NCBI RefSeq assembly: GCF_022763345.1
Contig: NZ_JALEGS010000018.1
Span: 1 to 64,000 of the forward strand
From: Phaeodactylibacter sp.
GTDB taxonomy: Bacteria > Bacteroidota > Bacteroidia > Chitinophagales > Saprospiraceae
Direction: 5' to 3'
DNA length: 64,000 nucleotides
Shown: positions 8,854 to 19,000 of the stretch, piece by piece
How the letters are laid out: each line of letters starts with the position of its first letter
How positions within the stretch are numbered: the stretch's first letter is position 1
Notes under the pieces: model-generated
What the model was told of the DNA's origin: nothing
Databases searched by the model: none
The model's input: only the letters and a program-made list of their open reading frames with translations
Program-made: the position numbers and the translations under genes

Positions 8854-8890
8854 GCGAACCAGGTTTTTTGGCCGGTGTTAATTATCCAAT
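8854..8890 (+). repeat. Direct upstream repeat, copy 2
   Basis: Second copy of the sequence at 7744-7780 (34 of 37 positions identical), 87 bp before the carbonic anhydrase start. It may contain a shared promoter or operator. Confidence 0.8.
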
Positions 8891-8940
8891 CAGCAATGCT
8901 GGCGGATTGAAAATATTACTTACCTGAAAATCTGAACACT

Positions 8941-9702
8941 ATGAATACTTCACGGCCTTTCGTTATTATCTTAACATTTTTCACCCTGTTCCTGCTGTCG
9001 TCCTGCAGCCCGCCCACGGAGCCTGAAAAGGCGGAAGAAGCGACTGAAAATACTGAGGAAGAATCAATTGTGGGCCTGGTTGAGGATGTACTGACCGAAG
9101 AAGAACAAGCAGCACTTACTCCGGATATGGTCATTCAGTCCTTCAAGGAAGGCAACGACCGGTTTATGCGCAATGACCTGACCACCCGGAACCACTCAGA
9201 ACAAGTGCGCAAGAGTACCAATGCGCAATATCCTAAAGCCATTGTTTTATCATGCGTCGACAGCCGGGTTCCGGTGGAAGACGTCTTCGACCGTGGTATT
9301 GGCGATGTGTTTGTTGCTCGTGTGGCAGGGAATTTTGTCAATGAGGACATCCTCGGCAGTATGGAATTTGCCTGTAAAGTCTCCGGTTCTAAGCTGATTC
9401 TGGTCTTAGGCCATGAGCACTGTGGTGCCGTCAAAGCTGCAGTGGACGGGGTGGAGTTGGGCAATATTACGCCTATGCTTGCCAAGATAAAGCCAGCCGT
9501 GGAGGCTACCGAATATGAAGGAGACCGAAGCTCCAAAAACGAGGCCTTTGTCCATAAGGTCTGCGAAAACAACGTACAGCATGCCATGGCGCAAATCCGG
9601 GAGCGAAGCCCCATCCTAAAGGAGATGGAGGACAATGGAGAAATCAAAATTGTCGGCGCCGTCTATGACATGGACAATGGAAAGGTGTCTTTTCTGAATT
9701 AA
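8941..9702 (+). CDS. Lipoprotein beta-carbonic anhydrase
   Basis: This 253-aa protein starts with a lipoprotein signal (LFLLSSC, Cys22) followed by an acidic linker rich in Glu/Thr to about residue 60, then a beta-class carbonic anhydrase. Zinc ligands are visible as Cys105-x-Asp107-Ser-Arg109 and His158-x-x-Cys161 (LGHEHCGAV). It interconverts CO2 and bicarbonate, here predicted at the outer membrane or periplasm rather than in the cytosol. It is monocistronic and shares its upstream region with the S41 peptidase gene. Confidence 0.9.
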   Translation: MNTSRPFVIILTFFTLFLLSSCSPPTEPEKAEEATENTEEESIVGLVEDVLTEEEQAALTPDMVIQSFKEGNDRFMRNDLTTRNHSEQVRKSTNAQYPKAIVLSCVDSRVPVEDVFDRGIGDVFVARVAGNFVNEDILGSMEFACKVSGSKLILVLGHEHCGAVKAAVDGVELGNITPMLAKIKPAVEATEYEGDRSSKNEAFVHKVCENNVQHAMAQIRERSPILKEMEDNGEIKIVGAVYDMDNGKVSFLN

Positions 9703-10005
9703 GCAGAGAACTAGGCTTCATCCTTCCCTATACAGCACCCCATCTTTAACCGTAGCCATTTCGCTACACGAAAAGGTGAGGCGCTCTTTTTTACCCCTTT
9801 CTGAAAGTACCACGGATTAAAAAGGTCCTATATCGTCATAATTGGGCCTTATCCTGCCAATAAACTCAAAAAAAGCAGAAAACCAATTAAAAAAACAGTA
9901 CCTTAAGCGATTCAGCTATTTTCAAACTAAATGAGATAGAGCGCTAAAACCGGCTATTGGCTTTTACTTGGATGTGGCATTTTTTTCATAAAAACAATAA
10001 TCTGA
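9703..10005. other. Intergenic region before the cold-shock gene
   Basis: 303 bp with no convincing gene. It is AT-rich toward the right end and presumably holds the carbonic anhydrase 3' end and the cold-shock gene promoter and 5' UTR. I found no clear terminator or consensus promoter. Confidence 0.5.
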
Positions 10006-10440
10006 ATGGCGGATAGCTATCAAAAGAAAGAACGGGAAAAGAAAAAACGTAAAAAGAGGAAAGAGAAGCAAGAGCGAAAAGAGCAGAAAAAGTTTGAGGA
10101 CAAAAGCCAGGTCGAATTCATGTATGTGGATGAAAATGGCCAGTTCTCTACGACTCCTCCCGACAAGCCAAAGAAAGAGGTCAAGCTGGAAGACATTGAA
10201 ATTGGCGTCCCAAAGTACGAAGATGACGGAAAGTCTAAGTACGAAAGAGAAGGCAAAGTAAAGTTCTTCAACGCCGAAAAGGGCTATGGTTTTATCATCG
10301 AAAAGGACACCCAGGAGAGTTACTTTGTACATGTGAACGATCTCGAAGAGGAGATCGATGCGGAAGACAAAGTCGCTTTTGAAATCGGGTCCGGTCCAAA
10401 AGGCCCCATCGCCATCAACGTACAGTTACAGAAAGCTTAA
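10006..10440 (+). CDS. Cold-shock-domain protein with charged N-terminal extension
   Basis: This 144-aa protein has a strongly basic, lysine/glutamate-rich helical N-terminus (residues 1-30, almost entirely K/R/E), an acidic-polar linker, and a C-terminal cold-shock domain (about 84-144). The domain shows GKVKFFNAEKGYGFI (RNP1-like) and YFVHVNDL (RNP2-like). It probably binds single-stranded RNA or DNA; the basic tail may add affinity for nucleic acid or ribosomes. Bacteroidota often have such extended CSD proteins. It converges on the 10512 gene across a strong hairpin. Confidence 0.88.
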   Translation: MADSYQKKEREKKKRKKRKEKQERKEQKKFEDKSQVEFMYVDENGQFSTTPPDKPKKEVKLEDIEIGVPKYEDDGKSKYEREGKVKFFNAEKGYGFIIEKDTQESYFVHVNDLEEEIDAEDKVAFEIGSGPKGPIAINVQLQKA

Positions 10441-10452
10441 TCGCTAACGAAG

Positions 10453-10499
10453 GAGTATCAGCACTACAACGGCTGCAAGCCATCTTAGTGCCGATACTC
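10453..10499. terminator. Convergent hairpin, probable bidirectional terminator
   Basis: GAGTATC-A-GCACTA (10453-10466) pairs with TAGTGC-C-GATACTC (10486-10499), giving a 14-bp stem with one internal mismatch and a loop of about 19 bases. It sits between two convergent genes. There is no long T tract, so termination is inferred from position and stem strength. Confidence 0.55.
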
Positions 10500-10511
10500 T
10501 CCATCTGGTCT

Positions 10512-13500
10512 TCATCCCTGATCAGCTACTTCTTCCGGAATAGTCTCCACGGGTTCCGGGGCGACAGGCTCAGGCTTTGCCACGAGCGTCACCGTAACCG
10601 GAAGCGCATTGGTCTCCCGCTCATTTAACAGCAGGCTCGCCCATAGTCGGGTACTGCCATTAAAGCGGGCACGCAGGGCAGGATCGAGTGTGAAAATCAC
10701 CATCTGATCTGTCCAGAGTTCGATGTGCGCATCCACCGGCTTATGGTTGATCGCCAGCTGGAATTTATTCTTATCATTCGGCTCCCCGGTTCCCCGCAGC
10801 GATTGCCCAAACAAGGTAACGGTAAGGGCGCCCTCCGATTCATGCTGCACCAGGTAATGCAACTGGGTAGGCTGCTTAAGGTCCTGCCCATCGGCGTATA
10901 CCTGTATAAGGTGCATGGTTCGTTCCATGGCGTGGTCGATACGGCCAATGGTCTGCCGGAGGTCGAAATCCGTCAGCAGCCCTTCGGCCACGTACTGGCT
11001 TTGAATGTAGGTGCCGTTGAGGTTGAGCTCCCAGACGAAGCTGGTGAAGGCCGTTTGTACCTGCACCAAATCCGCCATAGCCCGCTGTATGCGCTCGAGC
11101 GGGTCTTTGAGGAATTGGGTTAGAATGGCAGCCAGCCCACCCAGCCCGGTTAGCACACCTGTGACGCGCCCACCCAGCTCCTGGCTGACTACAGAAATGA
11201 TCACGCCGCCCATAAGCAGGACTACGCCCATGACAAAGGTGGCCACGTTCAGCTGCTGCAGCAGGCGCATGGTCTTCTTGGCGTTGTCCACAGCATCGTT
11301 GAGCAAGATAGAAGCCTCCTCGCTGCGAGCTTTAGACGGTTTGAGGTAATACTCCGAAAGCAACTCCTGCCGGGCGGCTCGTTCCCGTTCTTCGCCAGTT
11401 ACGGTGCGCACCAGTGCATCTACTGCCACCCGGCCACCGATGTTCCCCAAAATCTTAACCAGATTTTCCCGGATATCGATGTTTTCTTCTTTGGGCAATC
11501 GCTTGCTGAGCGGCTCAATCGCCAGACGTTCCAACTGGCTTTTGATGCGTGTGTAAGTCTCCATTCTCTCTTCAAAGAACCAGCGGTCGCTCATCTCTCC
11601 CAACAGATGGGTGATCCACTTCTGAACGGCAATTTCCCGGGCCTGCATTTCCTCCTCCGTTAACACCTTCAGAAGGGATTCCCCAAGATTGAAGGTGGCT
11701 TGCGGATTCAGGCTTCCGTCTGACCGGTGCACCGCATCCTCCTGGCTGGCCACCAGGTCCGCGTAAGCCTTAGACCGCTCCCGCAGACTGTAGCACCAAC
11801 GGTAGATCTCATTGGTGGTATGGTTGTCGAGCTCTTTTTTATCCAGCTTTTTATCTTCAAAGACCCGTTTTACCGTAGGGTTTTGCTGATCGTCCAAGAC
11901 CTTTTGGAAAACGTAATCCCTGACCTCCTTTTCCTGGCTCAGGTCTGTATGGTTATTCAGCAGGTTAATGAGTGCCAGCACCGCACCGGGCACATAGCGG
12001 GCTTTATGGGAAGCGCGGTCTACCAGGGGTGCATTCTGGGCACTGGCCACCCAGATGACGCATTTTTCCAGGATGGCTTTCAGGGCCGTTTCGCTGCCGT
12101 ACTCAATCGCACTGGCAATGAGTTCGCTGGCTTTGTCCTCCTCGTTGATCAGCGCATTGAGGCGTTCCTGTATGACGGCAGACTTCCGTTTGAGGAAAAC
12201 ACTGGCCTCGGCGGAGACTTCCGGGTCTTTGTGATTGACCGTAGCGAGGATGACGGGCAGCAGGTCAGTATGGTTTGGAAAACCCGAATCTTTCCAGTGG
12301 GCTTCCAGAATACGGGGCGTGGCCAGCAGAAATTTGCCCTTTTCCTGCTGCGTAAAGGAAATATTTTCCAGTAGTTTCGCAGCCACTTCATCCGGATATA
12401 CCCTTGCAATCCGCTTGAAAACTTCCCGGCCATCTGCCTCCTCTTCACTATCCCGCCGCTCAATGTAGCGCAGGTGTTTAAATAGCTCCGTCTCGTGCGG
12501 CTTTAAAAAGTTAGCAGCATCCTCCCGAATGCTCTGCTGATCGTGCTTCAGGGCAGCAATCAGGGCGGGAAGGACCTCGTGCTTCATTTTTTTGTTGCTC
12601 TTCCAGCGCCCTTCCAGGTCGTAATTCTCCAGATGGTAAGCTCCGAGATCATAATCATCCAGATTGACAGCCCCCAGGTTATCGAAGCTTAACCATGCCC
12701 GCCCCCGCTCCTCCAGCGGTAAAATACCGGGGTGCGCAATAAAACGGAAAACATAGTGAGGGCCCAGAATGACACAGATGGCGGCCAGGTCCCGCTCCAG
12801 AGAATTCTGCTCACCGGACTCCCGCAGGTATTTGAAAAGCGCCAGATAAAGCTGCCGGCGAATACCCTTTTCAGCAGGAATATGCTCCCGGTGTTTCACC
12901 AGGTATTTGAAGGCCTCACTCGCTTTATTGGGGTGGGACGCAAACTCGGAATCGAAATGCTCCAGGCGGTAGCAAATCAATTTATACATTTCCCGTTTGT
13001 GATTACTGCGGTAGTCTTCGGCGGCAAAGTAGGGCTCCGGATTATCTTTGTATTTACCCCAGATATCAATCCAGAATAAGGCAAATGCCTTCCAGTAAGC
13101 ACTGATTTTAGCATTGAAAAAACGCTCCAGTTGGTTTTCTGCGGTTCCTGGTAGTTTGTAGAGCGTTCTAAGCACAGCGTCCAGCACAAACTTTTGATGC
13201 TTCCACTCCCTGGACACCTTACCCTTTCCTGCTTCCCGTATCAAATCGGAATAAGCCCCCTGCGAAAACTCCTCCAGTACCCTCCAAAGGGTATCGGTAG
13301 CCTGCTCCCATTCATCCTCCGGCTTAAAACCATTTTTTTCCAGGTGATGCAGCAGGGTCGCTCCCTCCTTCAGAATTGCCCAGGAATTATCAGCAGTATA
13401 GCCCTGCTTTGATACCTCGTCCAGCAGGTCTAAAACCTTATCGTAGACTTTTTCCTGACTGCCATCGTATTCAGTCAGCAGCCGCTTGCAGAACTCGGGT

Positions 13501-13637
13501 TCAGGGCTCTCGTAAAAACTGTAATTCTTGCCGATAGATCGTTCCGCGGAGGTAAGTAGTTTCTGCCAGTTTTGCGTTTCGGCTAGTGGCAGGGTCGAAT
13601 GGTCCATGATTGCAGGGTTTAGGTTTAGGAGTGTCAC
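10512..13637 (-). CDS. Large alpha-helical (HEAT-like) protein with membrane hairpin
   Basis: This protein is 1041 aa (or 1031 aa from an in-frame ATG at 13607). Residues 1 to about 760 are almost entirely helical with HEAT-like repeats (for example ...KILGNIGGRVAVDALVRTV). Two Gly-rich hydrophobic helices follow (VMGVVLLMGGVIISVV and GVLTGLGGLAAILTQFL, about 805-845), then PLERIQRAMADLVQVQTAF and another helical segment, and finally a beta-rich domain (about 930-1015) and a Pro/Glu-rich tail. The hydrophobic pair plus PLxxIQ segment recalls C-terminal membrane modules of large cyanobacterial HEAT or STAND proteins, but that is recollection and not proof. No signal peptide. It is the last gene of the unusual 21-kb cluster. 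Function unknown. Confidence 0.75.
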   Translation of the reverse strand: MTLLNLNPAIMDHSTLPLAETQNWQKLLTSAERSIGKNYSFYESPEPEFCKRLLTEYDGSQEKVYDKVLDLLDEVSKQGYTADNSWAILKEGATLLHHLEKNGFKPEDEWEQATDTLWRVLEEFSQGAYSDLIREAGKGKVSREWKHQKFVLDAVLRTLYKLPGTAENQLERFFNAKISAYWKAFALFWIDIWGKYKDNPEPYFAAEDYRSNHKREMYKLICYRLEHFDSEFASHPNKASEAFKYLVKHREHIPAEKGIRRQLYLALFKYLRESGEQNSLERDLAAICVILGPHYVFRFIAHPGILPLEERGRAWLSFDNLGAVNLDDYDLGAYHLENYDLEGRWKSNKKMKHEVLPALIAALKHDQQSIREDAANFLKPHETELFKHLRYIERRDSEEEADGREVFKRIARVYPDEVAAKLLENISFTQQEKGKFLLATPRILEAHWKDSGFPNHTDLLPVILATVNHKDPEVSAEASVFLKRKSAVIQERLNALINEEDKASELIASAIEYGSETALKAILEKCVIWVASAQNAPLVDRASHKARYVPGAVLALINLLNNHTDLSQEKEVRDYVFQKVLDDQQNPTVKRVFEDKKLDKKELDNHTTNEIYRWCYSLRERSKAYADLVASQEDAVHRSDGSLNPQATFNLGESLLKVLTEEEMQAREIAVQKWITHLLGEMSDRWFFEERMETYTRIKSQLERLAIEPLSKRLPKEENIDIRENLVKILGNIGGRVAVDALVRTVTGEERERAARQELLSEYYLKPSKARSEEASILLNDAVDNAKKTMRLLQQLNVATFVMGVVLLMGGVIISVVSQELGGRVTGVLTGLGGLAAILTQFLKDPLERIQRAMADLVQVQTAFTSFVWELNLNGTYIQSQYVAEGLLTDFDLRQTIGRIDHAMERTMHLIQVYADGQDLKQPTQLHYLVQHESEGALTVTLFGQSLRGTGEPNDKNKFQLAINHKPVDAHIELWTDQMVIFTLDPALRARFNGSTRLWASLLLNERETNALPVTVTLVAKPEPVAPEPVETIPEEVADQG

Positions 13638-13683
13638 GTTCTGTAGTTACAGATTTCCCCAAAGTACTTATTTTGCACCGCTT

Positions 13684-15969
13684 CTAACCCGCCCCGGTGC
13701 GGACAAACCTTACCTTTTGCACACCCTCCACCATCGAAAGGGCGAACTGGGCGGAGGTCAGCGGCTCGGAAATATTCAGCGCTTTTTTCTTGTTCTCGAT
13801 GTCTTTGTACAAATGGCTTACTTGTACGATCCGGGTTTGGGGGTCCCAGTCCGACTTATCCATAATTTCTGTGGCGTAGGGTTTTTGTTTGCCTGGCTTG
13901 TTGGAATCTTGTTGTTGGTCCAGTCCGTTTACATTACGCAGTGCTTTAGTGTAGCGGTCGGCCTGATGATGAGGTTCGGGGGGCGTGAAGCCGAGGTGCA
14001 GGATTTCCGGCTTCTGGTGGATGTCAACGGCCATGGCATCCCCTTTGAACAGACAAAGCAGGACATTAGGCGATAAGCGCTCCATGCGTAGTATTTTCAA
14101 TTTATTGTTATCCATTCCCGCCTCATCCTTGGCCAATTGGTTGTAGCCATCCACCTGGAGCTGGGGCCACCCTTTAACCACATAGGAACGCAGCAGGAAG
14201 CCACTCACCACCGGAGGTTGTTTACCGGCAACATGATCTTGGTGTAGCTTTTGATCGGTTTTCGCATCGGCAGCGGTTACCCTGCCCACAGTAAAGGCTC
14301 CGTCAATGAGGCAGGAAATCCAGTCCGGGTCGAGCTGAAAGAACCGGAAGGACTCTTTGGGCAGCATGCGTTCGTCGGGTACCAGGTAGTTAAAGGGCAG
14401 GCCCTTGAGCAGCCCCATGGCGCTAAACCAGTTTTCCACTTCTTCAGGCAATGCAGGGGCCTCGCCTATCGATTGATGGTACGGCAAGTGGGGGTGCAGT
14501 TCCTGTTGTTCTGCCAGCTTCAACTGATTTCGGTGCAGCCGCTTCCATCGGTAAAGGCTCGTAGATACCCCTTTGTTCTTCAGGGCCATCAGCCGGCCTA
14601 ACTCCCAGGCGGCGGCGTAGGATGCATCAAACATGCCGTATTGCTCGTCGTACAACAATAAGGCATCGGAGGAGGAAGCAGGCAACAGATCCGCCGGCAG
14701 CGCAGGATTCTTTTTATGGCCAGGGATCATCGGGCTACGGTACCAGGAGACGCTGTTACCTCCCCGCCGGAAAAAGTGGGGCAGCGGGACATAGCCACTT
14801 TCCAGGTACCGGTTGGCGGCACTGATGTTGGCATCGTTCCCGGGGTTGGGCCGCAGCGGCAGGCGTAGGGTATTGAGCGTGTCTTTCTTTCCATGGTCGA
14901 TGAGCTGCACCAGCAGCTGATCGAAATTATGGGTTTCGGTGACGCAGTTGAAGCTCCAGCTTTTCAGGCTGACAAGCGGAATACGGTCATTGTCTTTGAG
15001 ATTATCGAAATAGAAGCTGTACTGGCTTCCATCCCAATGATAGCGTTCTTCCAATGAAACCAAATGCACGATGGACCGGGCGCCGGGCCTGGGCAGGCGG
15101 TTGGCCGGTACGATGGCTACTTTTTGCCCAAACTCATCATTGGCAGTGATCTTTACGGTTTGGGGATTAACAGCTACAGGCTTATTCTCAATCCAAACTT
15201 TTACATTGTAGTCGCCTGCCTTCAGCTTACCGGGCTCCAGCCTGGAATGGAAGGTGTTGTCCTCACGCTTTTCAATTGCTGCGTAGGCTGCATGTGCAAG
15301 TTGACCTTTGGCATCCCACAGCTCGTAATAAAGGCTGTCTGCACCGGGGTTGTCCAAGTTGATCCGAAGGGAAGACTCCCGGGCGTGGCACCATCGGGCC
15401 AGGTCTTCGCCGGAAGGCAGCAACTGCTGGAGCAGCGATTTTTTTACGGTGACAACGGTGAGCTTATCGTTGCTATTCTCATCTGATTCCAACGGCGGCT
15501 TGCCTCCCTTTGGAGGGAGCTTTAAGTTCGGCAATTTCAGAAAATCACTAATGGTCATAACATCCCCCTTCTCATTCCCTGCCCCCTCCGCATCCAATTC
15601 TTCTTCATTGAACACCAACAGGGCCATCCAGGGCATATCCTCCACCAGGGTACGGTCTTTTTCGTCTTTCGGCTCAGCGATCATGCGCTCCCAGGGCAAG
15701 GTGTTGCGGGCCAGGACCACCTGAGGAAATGAGGCGCTATGCTCCCCCAGGCTATTTGCCGGCGGATACACAGACGCGATATCGGAGGGCTTGAGTGCAA
15801 AGCGCTCTCCCCGGATGGAAAAGTTCAGCGTCTGGCTGGGAAAGGTGTTCTTTTCAGAGACTCCTGCTGCCGTGATCGTCTGGGAAGCCTCAAGGGTATA
15901 GTCGCCGCTTTTCAGGCCAGGCCGCTGGTATTGTATGAAATCGATATAGGTTTCTATGGTATTGCCCAT
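13684..15969 (-). CDS. Hypothetical 761-aa protein of the 21-kb cluster
   Basis: This 761-aa protein belongs to no family I can name with confidence. It has no signal peptide or TM helix. Its N-terminus (IETYIDFIQYQRPGLKSGDYTLEASQTI) has a C2- or Ig-like beta feel and may be a recurrent domain of this cluster. The middle holds beta-rich segments (SLYYELWDAKGQLAHAAY) and the later part shows WYRSPMIPG and DEQYGMFDASYAAAWELGRL motifs, which look like conserved signature blocks. It lies 46 bp upstream of the HEAT-like gene and 111 bp downstream of the 1508-aa gene, so co-transcription is likely. A structural or scaffold role is possible, but nothing in the sequence proves it. Confidence 0.7.
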   Translation of the reverse strand: MGNTIETYIDFIQYQRPGLKSGDYTLEASQTITAAGVSEKNTFPSQTLNFSIRGERFALKPSDIASVYPPANSLGEHSASFPQVVLARNTLPWERMIAEPKDEKDRTLVEDMPWMALLVFNEEELDAEGAGNEKGDVMTISDFLKLPNLKLPPKGGKPPLESDENSNDKLTVVTVKKSLLQQLLPSGEDLARWCHARESSLRINLDNPGADSLYYELWDAKGQLAHAAYAAIEKREDNTFHSRLEPGKLKAGDYNVKVWIENKPVAVNPQTVKITANDEFGQKVAIVPANRLPRPGARSIVHLVSLEERYHWDGSQYSFYFDNLKDNDRIPLVSLKSWSFNCVTETHNFDQLLVQLIDHGKKDTLNTLRLPLRPNPGNDANISAANRYLESGYVPLPHFFRRGGNSVSWYRSPMIPGHKKNPALPADLLPASSSDALLLYDEQYGMFDASYAAAWELGRLMALKNKGVSTSLYRWKRLHRNQLKLAEQQELHPHLPYHQSIGEAPALPEEVENWFSAMGLLKGLPFNYLVPDERMLPKESFRFFQLDPDWISCLIDGAFTVGRVTAADAKTDQKLHQDHVAGKQPPVVSGFLLRSYVVKGWPQLQVDGYNQLAKDEAGMDNNKLKILRMERLSPNVLLCLFKGDAMAVDIHQKPEILHLGFTPPEPHHQADRYTKALRNVNGLDQQQDSNKPGKQKPYATEIMDKSDWDPQTRIVQVSHLYKDIENKKKALNISEPLTSAQFALSMVEGVQKVRFVRTGAG

Positions 15970-16080
15970 GGCTGTGTTTTTTGTAACTGTTTCGGTTTTA
16001 TGGTTTTCTGGTATTGCGGGTAGGTGCTTCAGGAGGGCCTACACCAGGTAACCGAAATCTAAATAGGTACTTTTTAAGGG

Positions 16081-19000
16081 TTAAGCGAAAGTGGCCGACA
16101 GCGGCTTTTCAACAACCAGCTGATCAAGGTCCTTCGGGGGAGCCAGATTGCTCGTATCCAGTCCCAGTCCCTGCAATAGACCATTTCGCTTGCTGTCCAG
16201 TGTATTTATTTTATTGAGCTCCCCGGTTGCAGTGGGCGCCGCTCCCTTGTAGGAGGCAACCGAAGGGCAATCGAAAGCACCGGGTTGCTTATCGACTTCG
16301 AACTGCAGGTTCTTTTTCAACACCCATCGGGATTGACCCGGTGTTGGTGGCTTCGCCGGCCGGATTTCGAAACCCGCCAAAGCGTTTTCGATAAATTGCT
16401 GATCATTGACCTCTGCCTCCAGTTTATCCCCCCACATGGCACGCGGCATCCGTTTAAGGACCGGCGTGAAGGCAAAGTCACCATTTGCGTCCTCTCCGTC
16501 CCGCTTAATGGTGACCGACAGGCTGCTGCTATCCACCTTTGCGACGTCCATTGGCGCAAGGCCGAAGTCAGTGGTAGGCGTATTGTTCTGCGCCTTCGTT
16601 TTATCGCTTAAAGGCAAAAGGATCTGATGGCCGGAATCCACGAAGTAAAGCTGGTCATTCTTATTCCCGGTATTATTGAGCCCAAGATCATAGGTTTTTA
16701 CCGGCACCTGTGAGTTGATCGTTAGGGTGGCATTTTTAGGATCAAGAATATAACGTTTGCCTTCCGAATTGCCTAGTGTCTCCTCCTTGATCAGGCCATT
16801 CGTTACGTTAGCCGTTACGATCTTGCTGTCATCCGGCAGGAAGGAAGATTTAAAGGCTTCCCACTTTAAAGGCTTCGGCTTGCCCGGGCCTTTGCCGAAG
16901 GAGATGGTGAAGGAAACGATGTAGTAATGAATGGTGGCCTTGCCCGAGAAATCCGGCCCCCAGACGTGCAGGTCGGCACCGAGTTGGAAAGTGATCGTAC
17001 GCGTACCGAACGCCCAGAAGGTAAACGAAGCACCAATATTCACATACATGTGTGCATCGTAGAAGTAAGGCTGCCAGGAAACAATAAAGTCCGCCCCGAC
17101 GATAAACCACGCTTTGATCGGCCCCAGGTGGAAGAGCGCCTGCAGGTTGCCACCCGCCATGAGGGCATGGGCGGTCAGTGCAAAGTACAAGCCCCCCTTG
17201 ATGGAAAATTTATCGCTCACCTGCCAGTTGAAGCCCAGACGGGGCACCTTTGGGTAATAAGCAGGCGGGACAAAGCGGGGATGATACCCCCCCAGCGTGA
17301 TCACAAAGTCTCCCGCGTGCGGCCCACCAAACCAGGCGTAAAAGGCAAAGCCGCCGGTCAGGTGGCAGGCGCGGGCAAAGAGGTAGGAGTTACTAGTCAG
17401 TTGCGCCTCAATGCTCAGTACCCCTTTATCCGGATTGAGGACCGCCCGTAACGCCAACTGTGCTTCCGCGATTGGGGGAACAGTCTGCGTGTCTTCAGGA
17501 GTGGGAATGGCCAGCGTGGACAGTCCCAGTACGTCTACTTCAAAGTGCTGCCCTAAGCTGACCGATACCATGGCAAAGGAGTCGAGCATCTCAAAAGAAG
17601 TGTAGCGGATACCTGCCGCCAGGAAGTACTCTTTGGGCTTGGGGTAAATGGCGGTACGCAAACTGGTGAGTTCCTTTTGCAGGTATTTCCGCCGACTTTG
17701 GGGGTCGTTGGCTGGTCCGGAGCCTGCACCATTGACGGCTTCGTTAACCAGTGGGAAGGTCGCAACCCCCGTGATCGGCGGTACCCGAATAGCCCGGTTG
17801 TAGCCGAAGCCCGCTGCCAGCCCGGTCACAAAGAAGAAGCTTGGCCCGCCCAGCGGATAATTCAGCACGGCGTAGATAAACAGGGAGTCTTGCCCGTTCA
17901 CTTTGGCATAGGACCCAATTGCGGAGAGGTTAAAGATTTCCGCTTTAATCACGGCCATGCCATCGTACTCGTCATAGGGGCCACTGCTGTCGCGCAGGAA
18001 GGAGCCGCCGATTTCCACTGGCCCTTCGCTGAAGTCCAGCCCCAAGCCATTGAGGCTGAATGTTGGATCAAATTTGTTGATCGGGTTACCTACGCCCAGC
18101 CCATCGAGGGATAAAGTGAGGCCGGCGAGCGTAAGGCTGGCATCAAGGTAGCCCCAGATCATTTTATTCTTGTACTTGAAGCCTATGCGGTTGAATTGCA
18201 CCGGGCCAACGGCTTGCTGTAGGTCGATCCAGGTGGCGTCGCCGCCGGGAGGCGGGGCAGTGCCGCCACCGCTACCGCCCTGCGGAGAAGCGTCTCCGGA
18301 CTCACCCGAATTAGCCGCTCCGGTACTGCCGGTATTTGAAGTCGACGCCTGCGGCTGTGCCGCCTGCTTCCCCTTCGCCGGGGTACTGCCGGGCCTTGCC
18401 GGCAGGTTGATCTGCCAGGGGGCAAAGGAGCCGAGTAGGACGGTCGCTTTAAAGCCCAGGCCTTTGGCCAGCACGATGGCGGTATTGGGCGGAGCAGCGG
18501 GGCTGCCGCCGGCAGCGGGGTCGGTGCTGATGCCGTTGAGGGGTTGGTCGGGCAGGGTAGCTGGAGGGTTAAGGCTATTGACTGCCTGTACATCCACTTC
18601 GTCCAAATTTGTGTTGGCGTAGAGGAATTGGATGTCCTTAACTTCGAAATCCGCATCACCCAGCAGCTTGCCCACCAGTGGCAACCCTTTGAGGTCGACT
18701 TTCAGATCGAGATCGAGCCCGATCAGGGATTTAGGGTAAGGAGGTGTAGGTGTAGTTTTGTTCAGCCGGGCCACTAACGCATAATTGGGGGTGACGGCAA
18801 CTGAAGGGATCAAGGTTTGAACGGACGGGTCATCAATCAGACTGCCGGCCAGTTTACCCAGATCAATACTGACGTTTTTCGTCTTAAAAGCTAACAGGCC
18901 AGAAGTCGTATTGGTCGATGCATCATTTTTTACATTCAGGTCCAGTTCGAATGCTTCGCCGGATACTTTAGCAATACCGGTGACGGTTAAGTAATAGCCC

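Noticed and set aside
7830..9702. S41 peptidase and carbonic anhydrase as one operon
   Set aside because: Each gene has its own copy of the upstream repeat and a 151-bp gap separates them, so separate transcription is more likely.
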